Source: Neoaquamicrobium sediminum (GTDB lineage: Bacteria > Pseudomonadota > Alphaproteobacteria > Rhizobiales > Rhizobiaceae). Taken from it: a stretch of DNA of 64,000 bases. The position numbers and the translations under genes were made by a program. Shown one piece after another: positions 1-9,278 of the stretch (positions are counted from its first letter, which is position 1; each line of letters starts with the position of its first letter). Below the pieces are notes generated by a model. That model was not told the origin of the DNA and made no database searches. It saw only the letters and a list, made by a program, of their open reading frames with translations. Location: contig NZ_JABETK010000004.1 of NCBI RefSeq assembly GCF_013240295.1, positions 283,503 through 347,502 of the forward strand, given 5' to 3'.

Positions 1-1027
1 CCTCGGCCGTCCGGCGGCCTTTTCTGCCGGCCTGCCAGCCCGCGACCATGTAGGTCGTGACAATGCGGAAACCGTCGACATGGGTGCCGCAGACCTTGTA
101 GTCCGGCCCGGGCGCCCTGCCCTTCGCGTTCGACACGCGCACCCGATCCTCCGCCACCTGTTCGAGCGTCACCTCGGAGAAGTCGCAGACGACGTCGGGC
201 AGATGATAGGATTGCGGGTCGCCGATCTCGTAGACGATCTGCTCCGCCACGGTGCCGGTCGTCACCTTGCCCCCGGCACCCGCGGCCTTGGTCACGACGA
301 AGCTGCCGTCCTTCGCGCATTCGACGATGGGAAAGCCCATGTCGCTCCAGCCGTCGGCGACGTCCTGCCAATCGGTGAACAGCCCGCCGGTTGCCTGCGC
401 GCCGCACTCGATGACATGACCGGCGAGACTGCCGGCCGAAAGCCGGTCGTATTCATCGGCCTGCCAGCCGAACTCGCGCATCAGCGGCCCCAGCACCATC
501 GCCGAATCCACCACGCGGCCGGTGATGACCACTTCGGCGCCGTTTGCCAGCGCTTCCGCAATCGCACCGGCACCGAGATAGGCGTTCATCGAGGCGAATG
601 CCTTCGGCAGCGGCGCACCGGAAAACATCTCCGTCGGCTGCGCATCCTTGATGTCCTGCGCGAAGGGCGTCAGGTCGTCCCCGGTAACCACGGCAACGTC
701 GAATTCGAGCCCCGCTTCGGCGGCTGCCGCCAGAAAAGCATCGCGACAGGCAAGCGGGTTCATGCCGCCGCTGTTGGTTATGAGCTTGATGCCCTGGCGC
801 TTGATCTCCGGCAGGAGCGGTTTCACAGACGCGAGCCAGTCGGGAATGTAACCGCCATCGGGCGCCTTGGCCTTGGCGCGGGCAAGCAGCGCCATCGTGA
901 CCTCGGCAAGGTAGTCGCCCACCAGATAGTCGACATTGCCCTTCTCCACGAGCTGCCTTGCACCAAGGATGGTATCGCCCCACGCGGCCGCCGCCCCGCC
1001 GATACGTACGATCTTTTCTTCAGTCAT
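1..1027 (-). CDS. AtuA-like (DUF1446) protein, 3' end outside window
   Basis: The minus-strand frame opens with ATG at 1027 (MTEEKIVRIGG) and stays open to the window edge, so about 342 N-terminal residues are visible. Recognisable AtuA/DUF1446 features are the N-terminal GGAAAAWGDT segment, the LVGDYLAEVTMALLARAKAK region, the TNSGGMNP motif and the VVITGRVVDSAM motif. AtuA belongs to the acyclic terpene (citronellol/geraniol) utilisation clusters, although its exact reaction is not settled and relatives also sit in other acyl-CoA pathways. It follows the enoyl-CoA hydratase gene by 19 bases on the same strand, so the two are probably co-transcribed. Carboxylase subunits would be expected beyond position 1 if this is a true atu locus; that is inference. 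Confidence 0.8.
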   Translation of the reverse strand, partial: MTEEKIVRIGGAAAAWGDTILGARQLVEKGNVDYLVGDYLAEVTMALLARAKAKAPDGGYIPDWLASVKPLLPEIKRQGIKLITNSGGMNPLACRDAFLAAAAEAGLEFDVAVVTGDDLTPFAQDIKDAQPTEMFSGAPLPKAFASMNAYLGAGAIAEALANGAEVVITGRVVDSAMVLGPLMREFGWQADEYDRLSAGSLAGHVIECGAQATGGLFTDWQDVADGWSDMGFPIVECAKDGSFVVTKAAGAGGKVTTGTVAEQIVYEIGDPQSYHLPDVVCDFSEVTLEQVAEDRVRVSNAKGRAPGPDYKVCGTHVDGFRIVTTYMVAGWQAGRKGRRTAE

Positions 1028-1046
1028 TTTGTCTCGCTCCCGCGGT

Positions 1047-1850
1047 TCAGACGGCCCAGCGCGGCTTGCGCTTTTCGAGGAAAGACGCGACACCCTCGCG
1101 GCCCTCCTCTCCCAACAGGCACGAAGCGAAACCCTCTGCCGCGCGGTCCAGCATCTCGTCGCGCGTCAGGTGCGGCGCTGCCAGCACGAGTTCCTTGGTT
1201 GCCGCGTTAGCGCCAGGCGCGCACAGGCGCACGCTCTTGCGCAGCCCCGCCTCGAGCGCGGCGAAGTCTTCACCGGTCGGCACCACGGCGTCGGCGATAC
1301 CCAGCGCCAGCGCCTCGTTGCCGTCGAAACGCGCGGCCGTCAGCATGATCCGCCGCGCCTTCGCGAGCCCGATCCGCTGGACGATGAGCGGCGCGATCTG
1401 CGCCGGCGGGATGCCGAGCATCGTTTCGGTCAGCGCGAATTTCGCGTCGGCGGTGACGGCAACGAAATCGCCGGCACAAACCAGGCCGAGCCCGCCAGCC
1501 ATCGCGGCGCCCTCGACGAGCATCACCGTCACTTGCGGCAGTTCGTTTATGGCATGAAAAAGCTCGCCGGCGCGGCGGCTGAATGCGGCGACGTCGGCCT
1601 GGCTCTGCCCGCCTTCTGTGATCGCGCGAAAGCCCTTCAGGTCGCCGCCGGCGCAAAAGGTGCCGCCCTTGCCGCGAAAGGTCACGCCACGAATATCGCG
1701 GTTATCGGCGAGCGAGCGGGCCACCGCATGCAGCTCTTCGGCCATCTCGTTGGACAGCGCATTGCGCGCTTCCGGCCGGTTCAGCCATACGGTCAGCCAG
1801 CCGTCTTCCTGTTCCAGCAGAAGGGTTTCGGTTTGCGGTAGCGCGGACAT
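1047..1850 (-). CDS. enoyl-CoA hydratase/isomerase family protein
   Basis: A 267-residue crotonase-fold protein of normal family length. The oxyanion-hole segments are visible as GGTFCAGGDL (about 62-71) and GAAMAGGLGL (about 114-123). One of the two catalytic glutamates of classical hydratases is present (E142, in LTETMLGIPPA). The other position, in the GGLGLVCAGD helix, is not Glu, so hydration of an ordinary enoyl-CoA should not be assumed; AtuE-type or isomerase chemistry is possible. The gene heads the leftward pair with the AtuA-like gene and is divergent from a TetR gene, with an operator palindrome between them. This suggests substrate-induced derepression. Confidence 0.87.
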   Translation of the reverse strand: MSALPQTETLLLEQEDGWLTVWLNRPEARNALSNEMAEELHAVARSLADNRDIRGVTFRGKGGTFCAGGDLKGFRAITEGGQSQADVAAFSRRAGELFHAINELPQVTVMLVEGAAMAGGLGLVCAGDFVAVTADAKFALTETMLGIPPAQIAPLIVQRIGLAKARRIMLTAARFDGNEALALGIADAVVPTGEDFAALEAGLRKSVRLCAPGANAATKELVLAAPHLTRDEMLDRAAEGFASCLLGEEGREGVASFLEKRKPRWAV

Positions 1851-1888
1851 CGGTTTCCTCCCGAGGATATGCAGGTTGCCATTACGAT

Positions 1889-1906
1889 ACAGAACGAACG
1901 TTCTGT
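1889..1906. promoter_or_regulatory. TetR-type operator palindrome
   Basis: A perfect inverted repeat, ACAGAACG-AA-CGTTCTGT (8-base arms, 2-base spacer), lies between the divergent starts of the enoyl-CoA hydratase gene (1850) and the TetR gene (1944). Its size, symmetry and place are typical of TetR autoregulatory operators. That this TetR protein binds here is inference. Confidence 0.7.
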
Positions 1907-1943
1907 TTGTCTAGATGGCAGCGTTGCGTTTATAGATTTGCCG

Positions 1944-2588
1944 ATGACCACGCCTGACGCCGCCTCCGACAGACCGGAACCACCCATCGCCTCGCGCAAG
2001 GAACAGCAGGCGATCGTTGCCCGCGATCGTATCGTGCGCGCCGTCATCGACTGCCTCGACGAGCATGGCTACGCGGAAACCAGCATCAACCGCATTCAGG
2101 AGCGCGCCGGAATTTCGCGGGGCGCGTTGACTCATCACTTCCCAAGCAAGGAAGAGTTGATGGTCGTCACCGCCGAGCGGCTGTTGCAGCCGACGCTAGT
2201 GCCGCCACGCAAAGGCCCGCGACAGTTCGACAGCGCAGAGCAGCGGATTTCGGCCGTCGAGGCGGACATCGTCTGGATGTGGGAAAGGCTCGTCGACACG
2301 CGCGAAGGCCGCGCCCTGCTTGAAATCCTCGTCGCAACCCGCACGGACGTCGCGCTCAAAGGCCGTATCTCCGAGACCTTCGTCCGCTGGAACCGGGCGA
2401 TCAACGAGTCACTGGCCGCCAACTATCTGCTCCACGGGCTGGCCGAGGACGAGCAGCGCGAGCTCTGGACGATGTGCCGCGTCTTCCTGCGCGGCCTGAA
2501 CACGCAGAGCCAGTTCGAACCGGACCACCACGCACGTAGCGCGCTCGTGCGCAGCTTCGCCAGGATGATCGCCACGCGGTTCGTCTGA
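1944..2588 (+). CDS. TetR family transcriptional regulator
   Basis: About 214 residues from ATG at 1944; longer in-frame starts run back into the operator and are less likely. The N-terminal helix-turn-helix is clear: IVRAVIDCLDEHGY, then TSINRIQERAGISRGALTHHFPSKEELM. The C-terminal half is the variable ligand-binding domain. The gene is divergent from the enoyl-CoA hydratase/AtuA-like pair and probably represses both through the 1889-1906 palindrome. An acyl-CoA or terpenoid acid ligand is plausible but not shown by sequence. Confidence 0.85.
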   Translation: MTTPDAASDRPEPPIASRKEQQAIVARDRIVRAVIDCLDEHGYAETSINRIQERAGISRGALTHHFPSKEELMVVTAERLLQPTLVPPRKGPRQFDSAEQRISAVEADIVWMWERLVDTREGRALLEILVATRTDVALKGRISETFVRWNRAINESLAANYLLHGLAEDEQRELWTMCRVFLRGLNTQSQFEPDHHARSALVRSFARMIATRFV

Positions 2589-2607
2589 CCGCGCCGGCGA
2601 CAGGTGC

Positions 2608-4272
2608 TCAATCGGCGGTGAAGCGGTCAAGCGCGTTGCGGGTGATCTGCTCGGTGAAGGCGTCGCTGCGGGTCAGCCCCATGATCCATTCGCAGCTACC
2701 CGCCGTCAGCACTTCGCCCTTGCCGCGTTTCATGCCCACGACCATGCCCGATCCGTACTGGAACTTGCGCCGCGCGACTGGCGTCTCGTCGGCTGCGAGT
2801 TCGGCAAGTCCGTTCAGGTCGCCGTCACGGACATAATAACGCACGCCCTCGCCCTCATGCTCGTACTCGAAGAGGACGGCGGGGCTCATGGCGAGGATAT
2901 CGATCTCATCCGGTACACCGGGCGCTTCGACCGGATAGGGAAGACCCTGCTTGAAGGTATAGTCGAGCCCGTCAACCTCGTAGCCGAATATGCCAGCCTC
3001 GGCGCCGAAGACATCGGCATAGCGCAGGTCGGTACCGGAAAACGCCCAGTGCTCCGGTCGGTAGACGGTGAACCCGCGCGACCCGCGCGGCGCGAAACCG
3101 CCCCAGCTACCATACATGCCATGGCACCCGTTCACGCCCACCGTGGACGCGCCCGGCCAGTTGACGCCGCCGCTTTCCCACGAGGCTGTCAGCAGATGCT
3201 TGCGCTCAGGATCGTCACGCACCGGGTCCATGGCAGGCGCCTTGAACTTCCAGCAATGCTGCTGGCGGCCGTCGTCCTCAAGCCTGATCTGCCACAGGAA
3301 ATTGCCGCCGAAGCGCGAAAATCCGCCGCCGCGCTCGACGAAATGCTCCACCGCCTTGCGCATATCCCAAGACCAGTATTCGTCATGGCCGACAGTCACG
3401 AGACAGGAATAGTCGTCGAGAATCTCGGGACGGTAATGCAGGTCGGTCTGGGTGATGATGTCGAAATCGTAGCCTTCGCGCTCGGCCCAAACGGCAAAAT
3501 GCCGGTCGAACTGCGCCCACCCCGCAGCCGCGTAATATTGCCCCCAGCCGCCGGAATAGCCCCATTCCTTGGATGGAAAACGCGGCGCGTCGTTCATGTC
3601 GGGAAGCGGCGCGACGGTGATGCGGGCCGCTCCCTTGGGCAGCCATATCATGCCTCGGGTCCACGGCCTCCGGAGCGAGAGGATCGGCGACCCCTCGTTC
3701 CTCTTCGGCCCCCACGTGCCGAAATAATGGTTGGCCCCGCCCCAGTCGTTGTAGGCCGTCCAGGTGCCTGTCGCGAGCATGAACAGGATTTTCCCCTTGC
3801 GGGTTTGTGCCGTCGGCCGCACCACGACGAAATGATGCTGGACGAAGCGCTCGCCGTCCTTGCGCATGCAGGTGGAGACCACGCGGTAGAAGCCGGAACG
3901 CTGGTCGCGGGGTATTTCCCAGCGGTGAAGCACCGGCCAGTCGCAGCCGTCCATATAGGCGGTCTCGGAGGTCTTGGTAAAGCTGCCGGGCAGTCCGAAG
4001 GCCTCGTGCACCATCTCGGGGCGGAAGCCGTCGCGATAGATCTGGATCGACCATTCGTCGGCGGTGGTGGAACCGTGAAACTCGACCGTCTCGCCCGGAT
4101 CGTAAGACACCCGGTCAGTGTAGACGAACACCTCCGCCAGGTCGGGATCCTCGCGCGGAAACTGGAAACGGTAGTCGGACAGGAAATGCTCGTCCGCGTA
4201 GCCCTTGCGTACAGCCCATGGCCGCACGGCATGCGGTCCGATTTCGGGAAATTTGAACGGCTGTCTGCTCAT
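2608..4272 (-). CDS. N,N-dimethylformamidase large-subunit-like protein
   Basis: A 554-residue protein matching the dimethylformamidase beta-subunit-like domain. The N-terminal part is beta-rich (VYTDRVSYDPGETVEFHGS; GFYRVVSTC). The core contains GTWTAYNDWGGANHYFG (about 169-185), a flavodoxin-like strand before LDDYSCLVTVGHDEYWSWDMR (H296, D297, E298), and GGNFLWQIR. The His-Asp-Glu triplet resembles the His-x-Glu metal ligands known from dimethylformamidase. It is shorter than the characterised large subunit, and no small subunit is seen beside it. It lies 16 bases after the GntR gene on the same strand. The likely substrate is an N-substituted amide; the exact one is unknown. Confidence 0.75.
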   Translation of the reverse strand: MSRQPFKFPEIGPHAVRPWAVRKGYADEHFLSDYRFQFPREDPDLAEVFVYTDRVSYDPGETVEFHGSTTADEWSIQIYRDGFRPEMVHEAFGLPGSFTKTSETAYMDGCDWPVLHRWEIPRDQRSGFYRVVSTCMRKDGERFVQHHFVVVRPTAQTRKGKILFMLATGTWTAYNDWGGANHYFGTWGPKRNEGSPILSLRRPWTRGMIWLPKGAARITVAPLPDMNDAPRFPSKEWGYSGGWGQYYAAAGWAQFDRHFAVWAEREGYDFDIITQTDLHYRPEILDDYSCLVTVGHDEYWSWDMRKAVEHFVERGGGFSRFGGNFLWQIRLEDDGRQQHCWKFKAPAMDPVRDDPERKHLLTASWESGGVNWPGASTVGVNGCHGMYGSWGGFAPRGSRGFTVYRPEHWAFSGTDLRYADVFGAEAGIFGYEVDGLDYTFKQGLPYPVEAPGVPDEIDILAMSPAVLFEYEHEGEGVRYYVRDGDLNGLAELAADETPVARRKFQYGSGMVVGMKRGKGEVLTAGSCEWIMGLTRSDAFTEQITRNALDRFTAD

Positions 4273-4288
4273 GATTGCTCGATGGCTC

Positions 4289-5038
4289 CTAGTTCAGCGC
4301 AAGGGTGGGTGGACTTGGTCGTGAGGCGGCTTCCTGAGAGAAGGGCCCGCCCTCCATCTCGGAGAGCCGGCGCAGCAGGTTGCGCCCACCCTCGATGAGA
4401 TCGAGCCGGACGGCCATGCGCAGCGCGTAGGCCTCGCGCTTCTTAAGCGCATGCAGGATCGCGACATGCTGATGAACATCAGGGTAGAACGGTCGCGCAT
4501 CGGGATAGAGTTCGGAGAGCATCGGCCCGACACGCATCCACAGACGCTCGAGCATCTGCACGAGCGTCGGCATGCGCGCATGTTCGAACATCGTGAAATG
4601 GAATGCACGGTTTGCTTCGAGCGCGGTACGCCAGTCACGGCGCGCCTCGGCTTCGACAAGCATGTCGTGCAGTCCCTCGAGCCGCGCGAGGTCGACAGGG
4701 CGCATGTGTGACATCGCCCGCTCCGCCGCCATCGGCTCCAGCTCGAGCCGTATGTCGCGAATGTCGACATAATCTGCAAGCGAAAGCCGCTGGACGCGGA
4801 TGTAGAAGCGCGGCTTGATCTCGACGGCGCCGTCGCGCGCCAGTTGCACAAGCGCCTCGCGCACCGGGGTTTCCGACGTGCCCATGCTGCGGGCCAGATC
4901 GCGAACCTTCAGGCGCTGATGCGGCAGGAGTTCCGCTCGCATGAGCGAGAGACGAAGCCGGCTATAGACCTCCTCGGCAAGCAAGGCCGCACCCTCCTTG
5001 GAAAATCGGCTCGCGACTGGCTTCAACCGACCTGCCAT
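4289..5038 (-). CDS. GntR family regulator (FCD-type)
   Basis: A 249-residue FadR/FCD-type GntR protein. The winged-helix domain ends in the hallmark MGTSETPVREALVQLARDG (about 52-70). The C-terminal FCD domain is all-helical, with LELEPMAAERA and NRAFHFTMFEHA segments supplying the usual metal/ligand region. It is co-oriented with the amidase-like gene (16-base gap) and divergent from the ABC importer at 5412. A TGATATATCA-like palindrome sits about 23 bases upstream of its start. It is clearly paralogous to the GntR protein at 21840-22517 in both domains, so shared or overlapping operators are likely. Confidence 0.88.
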   Translation of the reverse strand: MAGRLKPVASRFSKEGAALLAEEVYSRLRLSLMRAELLPHQRLKVRDLARSMGTSETPVREALVQLARDGAVEIKPRFYIRVQRLSLADYVDIRDIRLELEPMAAERAMSHMRPVDLARLEGLHDMLVEAEARRDWRTALEANRAFHFTMFEHARMPTLVQMLERLWMRVGPMLSELYPDARPFYPDVHQHVAILHALKKREAYALRMAVRLDLIEGGRNLLRRLSEMEGGPFSQEAASRPSPPTLALN

Positions 5039-5060
5039 GAACGCAGCGGGTCAGTTTATC

Positions 5061-5070
5061 GGATATATCA
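5061..5070. promoter_or_regulatory. GntR-type operator, copy 1
   Basis: GGATATATCA, one mismatch from the TGATATATCA palindrome found at four other promoter positions in this window. It is 23 bases upstream of the GntR start at 5038, in a 373-base divergent intergenic region that holds nothing else recognisable apart from copy 2. Confidence 0.5.
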
Positions 5071-5335
5071 GGCACCGCAAAATCCCGCATGTCAAGCGGC
5101 AGCCAGCACTCATAATGATACGTAATTCGATAAACTTCGCGTTGCACACTCCCACAGCTTCACGCGAAGCGGCCTTTACCACGAAACCCGGAAAGGCTTG
5201 CACTTGGCCAATTTTGTCTGATTTCGCCTGACGTTCGGATGAGCATCGCTTATTTTTAGATTCCGCCGATTAATAACACCTATCTGCCACCTTGCCTGGC
5301 GATAATAGGAAGATAATCAAATTACTTGAGCTTTC

Positions 5336-5345
5336 TGATATATCG
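5336..5345. promoter_or_regulatory. GntR-type operator, copy 2
   Basis: TGATATATCG, about 67 bases upstream of the ABC-transporter ATPase start at 5412 and in the same divergent region as copy 1. Probably controls the rightward importer operon. Confidence 0.5.
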
Positions 5346-5411
5346 TGTACCGTCTGCATATGGAGCGTCCAACCGCTCCCATTGACACGCACGACGATAC
5401 GGAGCTTGCCG

Positions 5412-6505
5412 ATGGCCCAGGAAGCCTTGCCGCAGACGAATGGCGCCTCCATCGATATTCGCGCCCTCGAGAAGCGGTTCGGCAACGTGCGCGCGGTGGA
5501 TGACGTCTCCCTGACGATTGAAGCGGGGAGTTCGTTGCCCTGCTCGGGCCCAGCGGCTCCGGCAAATCGACCGTCCTGATGAGCATCGCCGGCTTCGAAA
5601 GGCCGACACTCGGGAAGATCATCATCGACGGCGTCGATTGCACCACCCTTCCGCCCAACAAGCGGAATATCGGCATGGTATTCCAGCACTACACGCTCTT
5701 TCCGCATCTCAGCGTTGCCGACAATGTCGCCTTTCCGCTGAAGATGCGGGGCATTTCCCGGTCGGAGCGGCGGCGCCAGGCCGAGGCAGCGCTCGAGACC
5801 GTGCGCCTTGCGGGCTATGGCGACCGCATGCCTAAGCAGCTTTCGGGCGGCCAGCAGCAACGTGTCGCGCTCGCCCGAGCGATCGTCTATCGCCCGCGGG
5901 TGCTGTTGATGGACGAGCCTCTTTCCGCGCTGGACAAGAACCTGCGTGAAGAAATGCAGCTCGAGATCAAGCGGCTGCATTCCGAACTGGGTCTGACCGT
6001 CGTGTTCGTCACCCACGATCAGGGCGAGGCGCTGACCATGGCTGACAGGATCGCCATCCTCAAGGCCGGCAAGCTGCAACAGGTTTCGCCCGCGCGTGAA
6101 CTCTACGAGCGGCCCTCCAACCTGTTTGCCGCCGGCTTCATCGGCGAAATGAACATGTTGCCTGTGGAATGGGACGGCCAGCGCGCACGGCTCGTGCAGG
6201 GCGAGGAAATCGTTTTGCCCGATCAGGCAGCCATCACGCCGGTTACCCCAGGCCCCGCGGTTCTCGCGGTGAGGCCGGAACGCCTGTCCTACGCACGCGC
6301 CGGCACCGCAGGCACCTGGGCGGCAACGGTCCGCGATGTTGTCTACGCAGGTGCCGGCACGCTGCTGATAACGAGCCTTGGGGATGGCACGGAAGTGCGC
6401 CTTCGCATACCGAGCGCCGGTCAGGAACCGGTCAGCCCCGGCGATGCGATCGGCCTGACCTGCCCGCCCGAGGCAATGCTGCTGTATCCGCAGGAAGGTG
6501 CCTGA
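5412..6505 (+). CDS. spermidine/putrescine-type ABC transporter ATP-binding protein, frameshifted
   Basis: Reading starts at ATG 5412 (MAQEALPQTNG), passes ALEKRFGNVRAVDDVSL, then loses frame at the G4 run 5525-5528. Adding one G restores EFVALLGPSGSGKSTVL (Walker A) and the remainder, which is intact: Q-loop FQHYTLFPHLSV, signature LSGGQQQRVALARA, Walker B VLLMDEPLSALD, H-loop VTHDQGEAL and a C-terminal TOBE-like region. Restored length is about 365 residues, normal for PotA. The stop overlaps the next start (TGATG). The single-base loss in a homopolymer with an otherwise perfect protein suggests a sequencing error rather than a pseudogene. It heads a PotA-B-C-D-like operon and follows a GntR-type operator. 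Confidence 0.85.
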
Positions 6506-7374
6506 TGGCGCCGCCCGGCTTCCTCGAGGCGGACGGCCGCAACATGTCGCGCGCCACGGTGCTGATGCTGATGGCGCCGTTCTTCGCGCTGGTCATCTTC
6601 GCATTTCTCTACCCGCTGGCGAACCTGCTTTCGATCTCGGTCCTTGAGCCGCAGCCGACGCTCGAGCATTACCAGCGCGTAGCCGAAAATCCCGTCTATG
6701 CCCGCGTGCTCTTCCGCACGTTGCAGATCGCGCTGCTCGTGAGCCTGCTGTCTCTTGCCCTGTCGCTTCCCGTTGCCGTGCTCATGGCAAACTCGCGCGG
6801 CCCGAAGGCGATCTTCCTGACAGCCTGCATCCTGCTGCCGTTCTGGTCTTCGGTGCTGGTGCGGACTGCCGCATGGGCGATCCTGCTGCAGCGTAACGGC
6901 ATCATCAATCAGACGCTCCAGTTCATCGGCATCACCGACGAACCCGTTCGGCTGCTCTACACGCAGGGCGCGGTGGTCGTCGCCATGACCCATGTGCTCA
7001 TGCCGTTCATGGTGCTGCCGATCTATGGCGCGCTCAGGAACATCCCTGCCGATTATTCACGCGCGGCGGCGATCTGTGGCGCGGGGCCGCTACGCACCTT
7101 CTGGGAGGTGACGCTGCCGCTAGCGATGCCGGGCATCATCGGCGGCTTCATACTCGTCTTCCTAACCGCGCTTGGCTACTTCATCACGCCGGCGCTGCTC
7201 GGCTCTCCGCAGGAGATGATGATTGCCACGCTGATCTCGCAGCAGATGCGGGAAAATCTCGACTGGCCGTTCGCCGCAGCCCTCGTCGGCGTGCTGACGC
7301 TGATCGTCACCGTCATCACCCTCGCCTTCAGCAAGGTCTTCCGCTTCGAACGGATGCTGGGAGGCCGCGTATGA
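6505..7374 (+). CDS. ABC transporter permease (PotB-like)
   Basis: A 289-residue inner-membrane permease starting at ATG 6505, overlapping the ATPase stop by one base. About six hydrophobic segments are visible, beginning with VLMLMAPFFALVIFAFLYPL. The EAA loop that contacts the ATPase appears as YSRAAAICGAGPLRTFWEVTLPLAMPGI. It forms the channel with the downstream permease in a polyamine/putrescine-type (PotB/PotC) importer. Longer frames extending back to 6169 overlap the ATPase and are not used. Confidence 0.9.
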   Translation: MAPPGFLEADGRNMSRATVLMLMAPFFALVIFAFLYPLANLLSISVLEPQPTLEHYQRVAENPVYARVLFRTLQIALLVSLLSLALSLPVAVLMANSRGPKAIFLTACILLPFWSSVLVRTAAWAILLQRNGIINQTLQFIGITDEPVRLLYTQGAVVVAMTHVLMPFMVLPIYGALRNIPADYSRAAAICGAGPLRTFWEVTLPLAMPGIIGGFILVFLTALGYFITPALLGSPQEMMIATLISQQMRENLDWPFAAALVGVLTLIVTVITLAFSKVFRFERMLGGRV

Positions 7375-8165
7375 ACGCCCGCTCCCTACTCCTGAACGCG
7401 TATGTCTATGCGGTCCTGATCTTCATACTGCTGCCCATCATCATCATCCTGCCGATGTCGGTCAGCGAATCCAACTATCTCGCCTTTCCGCCGGAAGGCT
7501 TCACGCTGCGCTGGTTCGAGGACTATTTCGGCGATCGCCGCTGGATGGAGGCGACCTGGTTCAGCATCAGGATCGCGACCTTGACCGCGATCGCCACGGC
7601 GGTGATCGGCACGATGGCGACCTATGCGCTGGTCCGTGGCGCCGGCCGCATGGGCACGCTCTTCCAGACCCTGCTGATCGGCCCGATCGTCGTGCCCCAC
7701 ATAGCGCTCGCCGTCGCACTCTACCTGTTCTTCCAGAATACCGGGCTATCCGGCACCACGCTTGGCTACGTCATGGCGCACTCGCTGATCGCCATGCCGT
7801 TCACCGTATTCACGGTGGCGGCCGCCCTGTCGAGCATCGACCCTGCGCTTGAGGATGCCGCCATGAGCTGCGGCGCCTCGCGCTTCACCGCGTTTCGTCT
7901 CATCACCTTGCCGATGATCCTGCCCAACGTGGTCTCGGGCGGCCTCTTCGCCTTCATCATCTCGTTCGACGAGCCGGTGATCGCGTTCTTTCTCGCCGGC
8001 ATCCGCGACAAGACACTGCCGCGCATGATGTTCGACGACATCGAACAGAACCTGACACCGGTGATCCCCGCGATCGCGGTCCTTCTGACACTTCTCTCCA
8101 TCGCCGTGCTGATCGGCGCCGGCATGCTCAAGCGCATGGCCGACCGTCGCGGCGCTGGCGGATGA
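7371..8165 (+). CDS. ABC transporter permease (PotC-like)
   Basis: A 264-residue permease overlapping the preceding gene by four bases (ATGA). Hydrophobic segments include YVYAVLIFILLPIIIILPMS and LLIGPIVVPHIALAVALYLF. The EAA-type loop LEDAAMSCGASRFTAFRLITLPMILP is present. It is the second half of the heterodimeric channel of the importer encoded at 5412-9255. Confidence 0.9.
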   Translation: MNARSLLLNAYVYAVLIFILLPIIIILPMSVSESNYLAFPPEGFTLRWFEDYFGDRRWMEATWFSIRIATLTAIATAVIGTMATYALVRGAGRMGTLFQTLLIGPIVVPHIALAVALYLFFQNTGLSGTTLGYVMAHSLIAMPFTVFTVAAALSSIDPALEDAAMSCGASRFTAFRLITLPMILPNVVSGGLFAFIISFDEPVIAFFLAGIRDKTLPRMMFDDIEQNLTPVIPAIAVLLTLLSIAVLIGAGMLKRMADRRGAGG

Positions 8166-8205
8166 ATCCTGAAGCATACAGGGGAACTCAGCAAAGGAGG
8201 CTGAA

Positions 8206-9255
8206 ATGAAAATGAGGAACCATATCAAGGCAATGCTTGGTGCGACGCTGCTGCTCGGGGCAGCAGCACCGACGATGGCCGACGAGGTCGTCATCGCCAC
8301 CACGGGCGGGCTTATGCGCAACATGCTGGAAGAGCATATGTACCTTCCCTTCCAGGAAGCGACCGGCACCGAGGTCATCCCGTTCGACATCGAAGTACCG
8401 GACCAGTGGGCGCGTGCGGAAGGCATGGTGCGCAGCGGCAACATCGAATTCGACATCGTCACCGCCACCGGGCCCGATCTTGTCGACAAGGCCGACATCC
8501 TGCTCGACATCCCCTGCGCGGACATGCCGAAAGTTGTCGAATTCGCGCTGGAAGGCGCCTGCGAGGCCAAGGGCGTTGCCCGCACGACCGGCGGCATGGT
8601 TCTGACCTACAATGCCGAGGTGTTCGCCGACGAAGCGCCCAAGAACTGGGCGGATTTCTGGGACGTAGAGCGCTTCCCCGGACCGCGCGGCCTTCCAGAC
8701 ACCGGCGATCGCGACTGGTGGGTGCCTGCCGTGGCGCTGCTGGCCGACGGCGTAGCCAAGGAAGAGCTCTTCCCGCTCGACCTCGACCGCGCCTATGCGA
8801 AGCTGGACGAAATCCGCCCGCACATCGCCGTCTGGTGGAAAACCGGCAATCAGGTGCAGCAGATCATGCGCGACAATGAAGTCGTCATGACGATGTCCTA
8901 TTCGGGCCGTTCGCTGGCGACGATCAAGGATGGCGCTCCCTTCGCGATGGCTTGGGATGGCGCGCTGCGCGATACCGGCTATTTCGCGATCCTGAAGGAT
9001 TCACCCAATCCTGAGGGCGCACTGGCCTTCATCGACTTCTTCTACGGCAACTCCGAAGGCCATCCGGAATTCATCCGCAATGTCGGCTATGCAACGTCCT
9101 CGACGGCGGGCCTCGCCCAGTTGCCGGAAGACGAACAGAAACTGTTCGCCACGTACCCGGCAAACTACGAGGTTCTCGTGAAGCCCGATTTCGAATGGAT
9201 CGGCGCGAACCGCGACATGCTGCGCGAGCGCTGGACGGCGTGGCTGACACAGTAA
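8206..9255 (+). CDS. extracellular solute-binding protein (PotD/PotF-like)
   Basis: A 349-residue periplasmic binding protein. A strong Shine-Dalgarno AAAGGAGG lies just upstream of ATG 8206. A signal peptide is evident (IKAMLGATLLLGAAAPTMA), with cleavage expected before DEVVIATTGG. The mature sequence has the spermidine/putrescine-binding layout (FPGPRGLPDTG, VVMTMSYSGRSLATIKDG, FIDFFYGNSEGHPEFI). It is the last gene of the importer operon and is followed by a terminator. The true ligand may be a polyamine, an amine or an amide, given the neighbouring amidase-like gene. Confidence 0.9.
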   Translation: MKMRNHIKAMLGATLLLGAAAPTMADEVVIATTGGLMRNMLEEHMYLPFQEATGTEVIPFDIEVPDQWARAEGMVRSGNIEFDIVTATGPDLVDKADILLDIPCADMPKVVEFALEGACEAKGVARTTGGMVLTYNAEVFADEAPKNWADFWDVERFPGPRGLPDTGDRDWWVPAVALLADGVAKEELFPLDLDRAYAKLDEIRPHIAVWWKTGNQVQQIMRDNEVVMTMSYSGRSLATIKDGAPFAMAWDGALRDTGYFAILKDSPNPEGALAFIDFFYGNSEGHPEFIRNVGYATSSTAGLAQLPEDEQKLFATYPANYEVLVKPDFEWIGANRDMLRERWTAWLTQ

Positions 9256-9278
9256 GGCCGCATCCCTCCCATACTGGC

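Noticed and set aside
2857..4398. 513-residue ORF on the plus strand
   Set aside because: Antisense shadow of the dimethylformamidase-like gene; low complexity, rich in Arg/Ala/His, without motifs, while the minus frame is clearly conserved.
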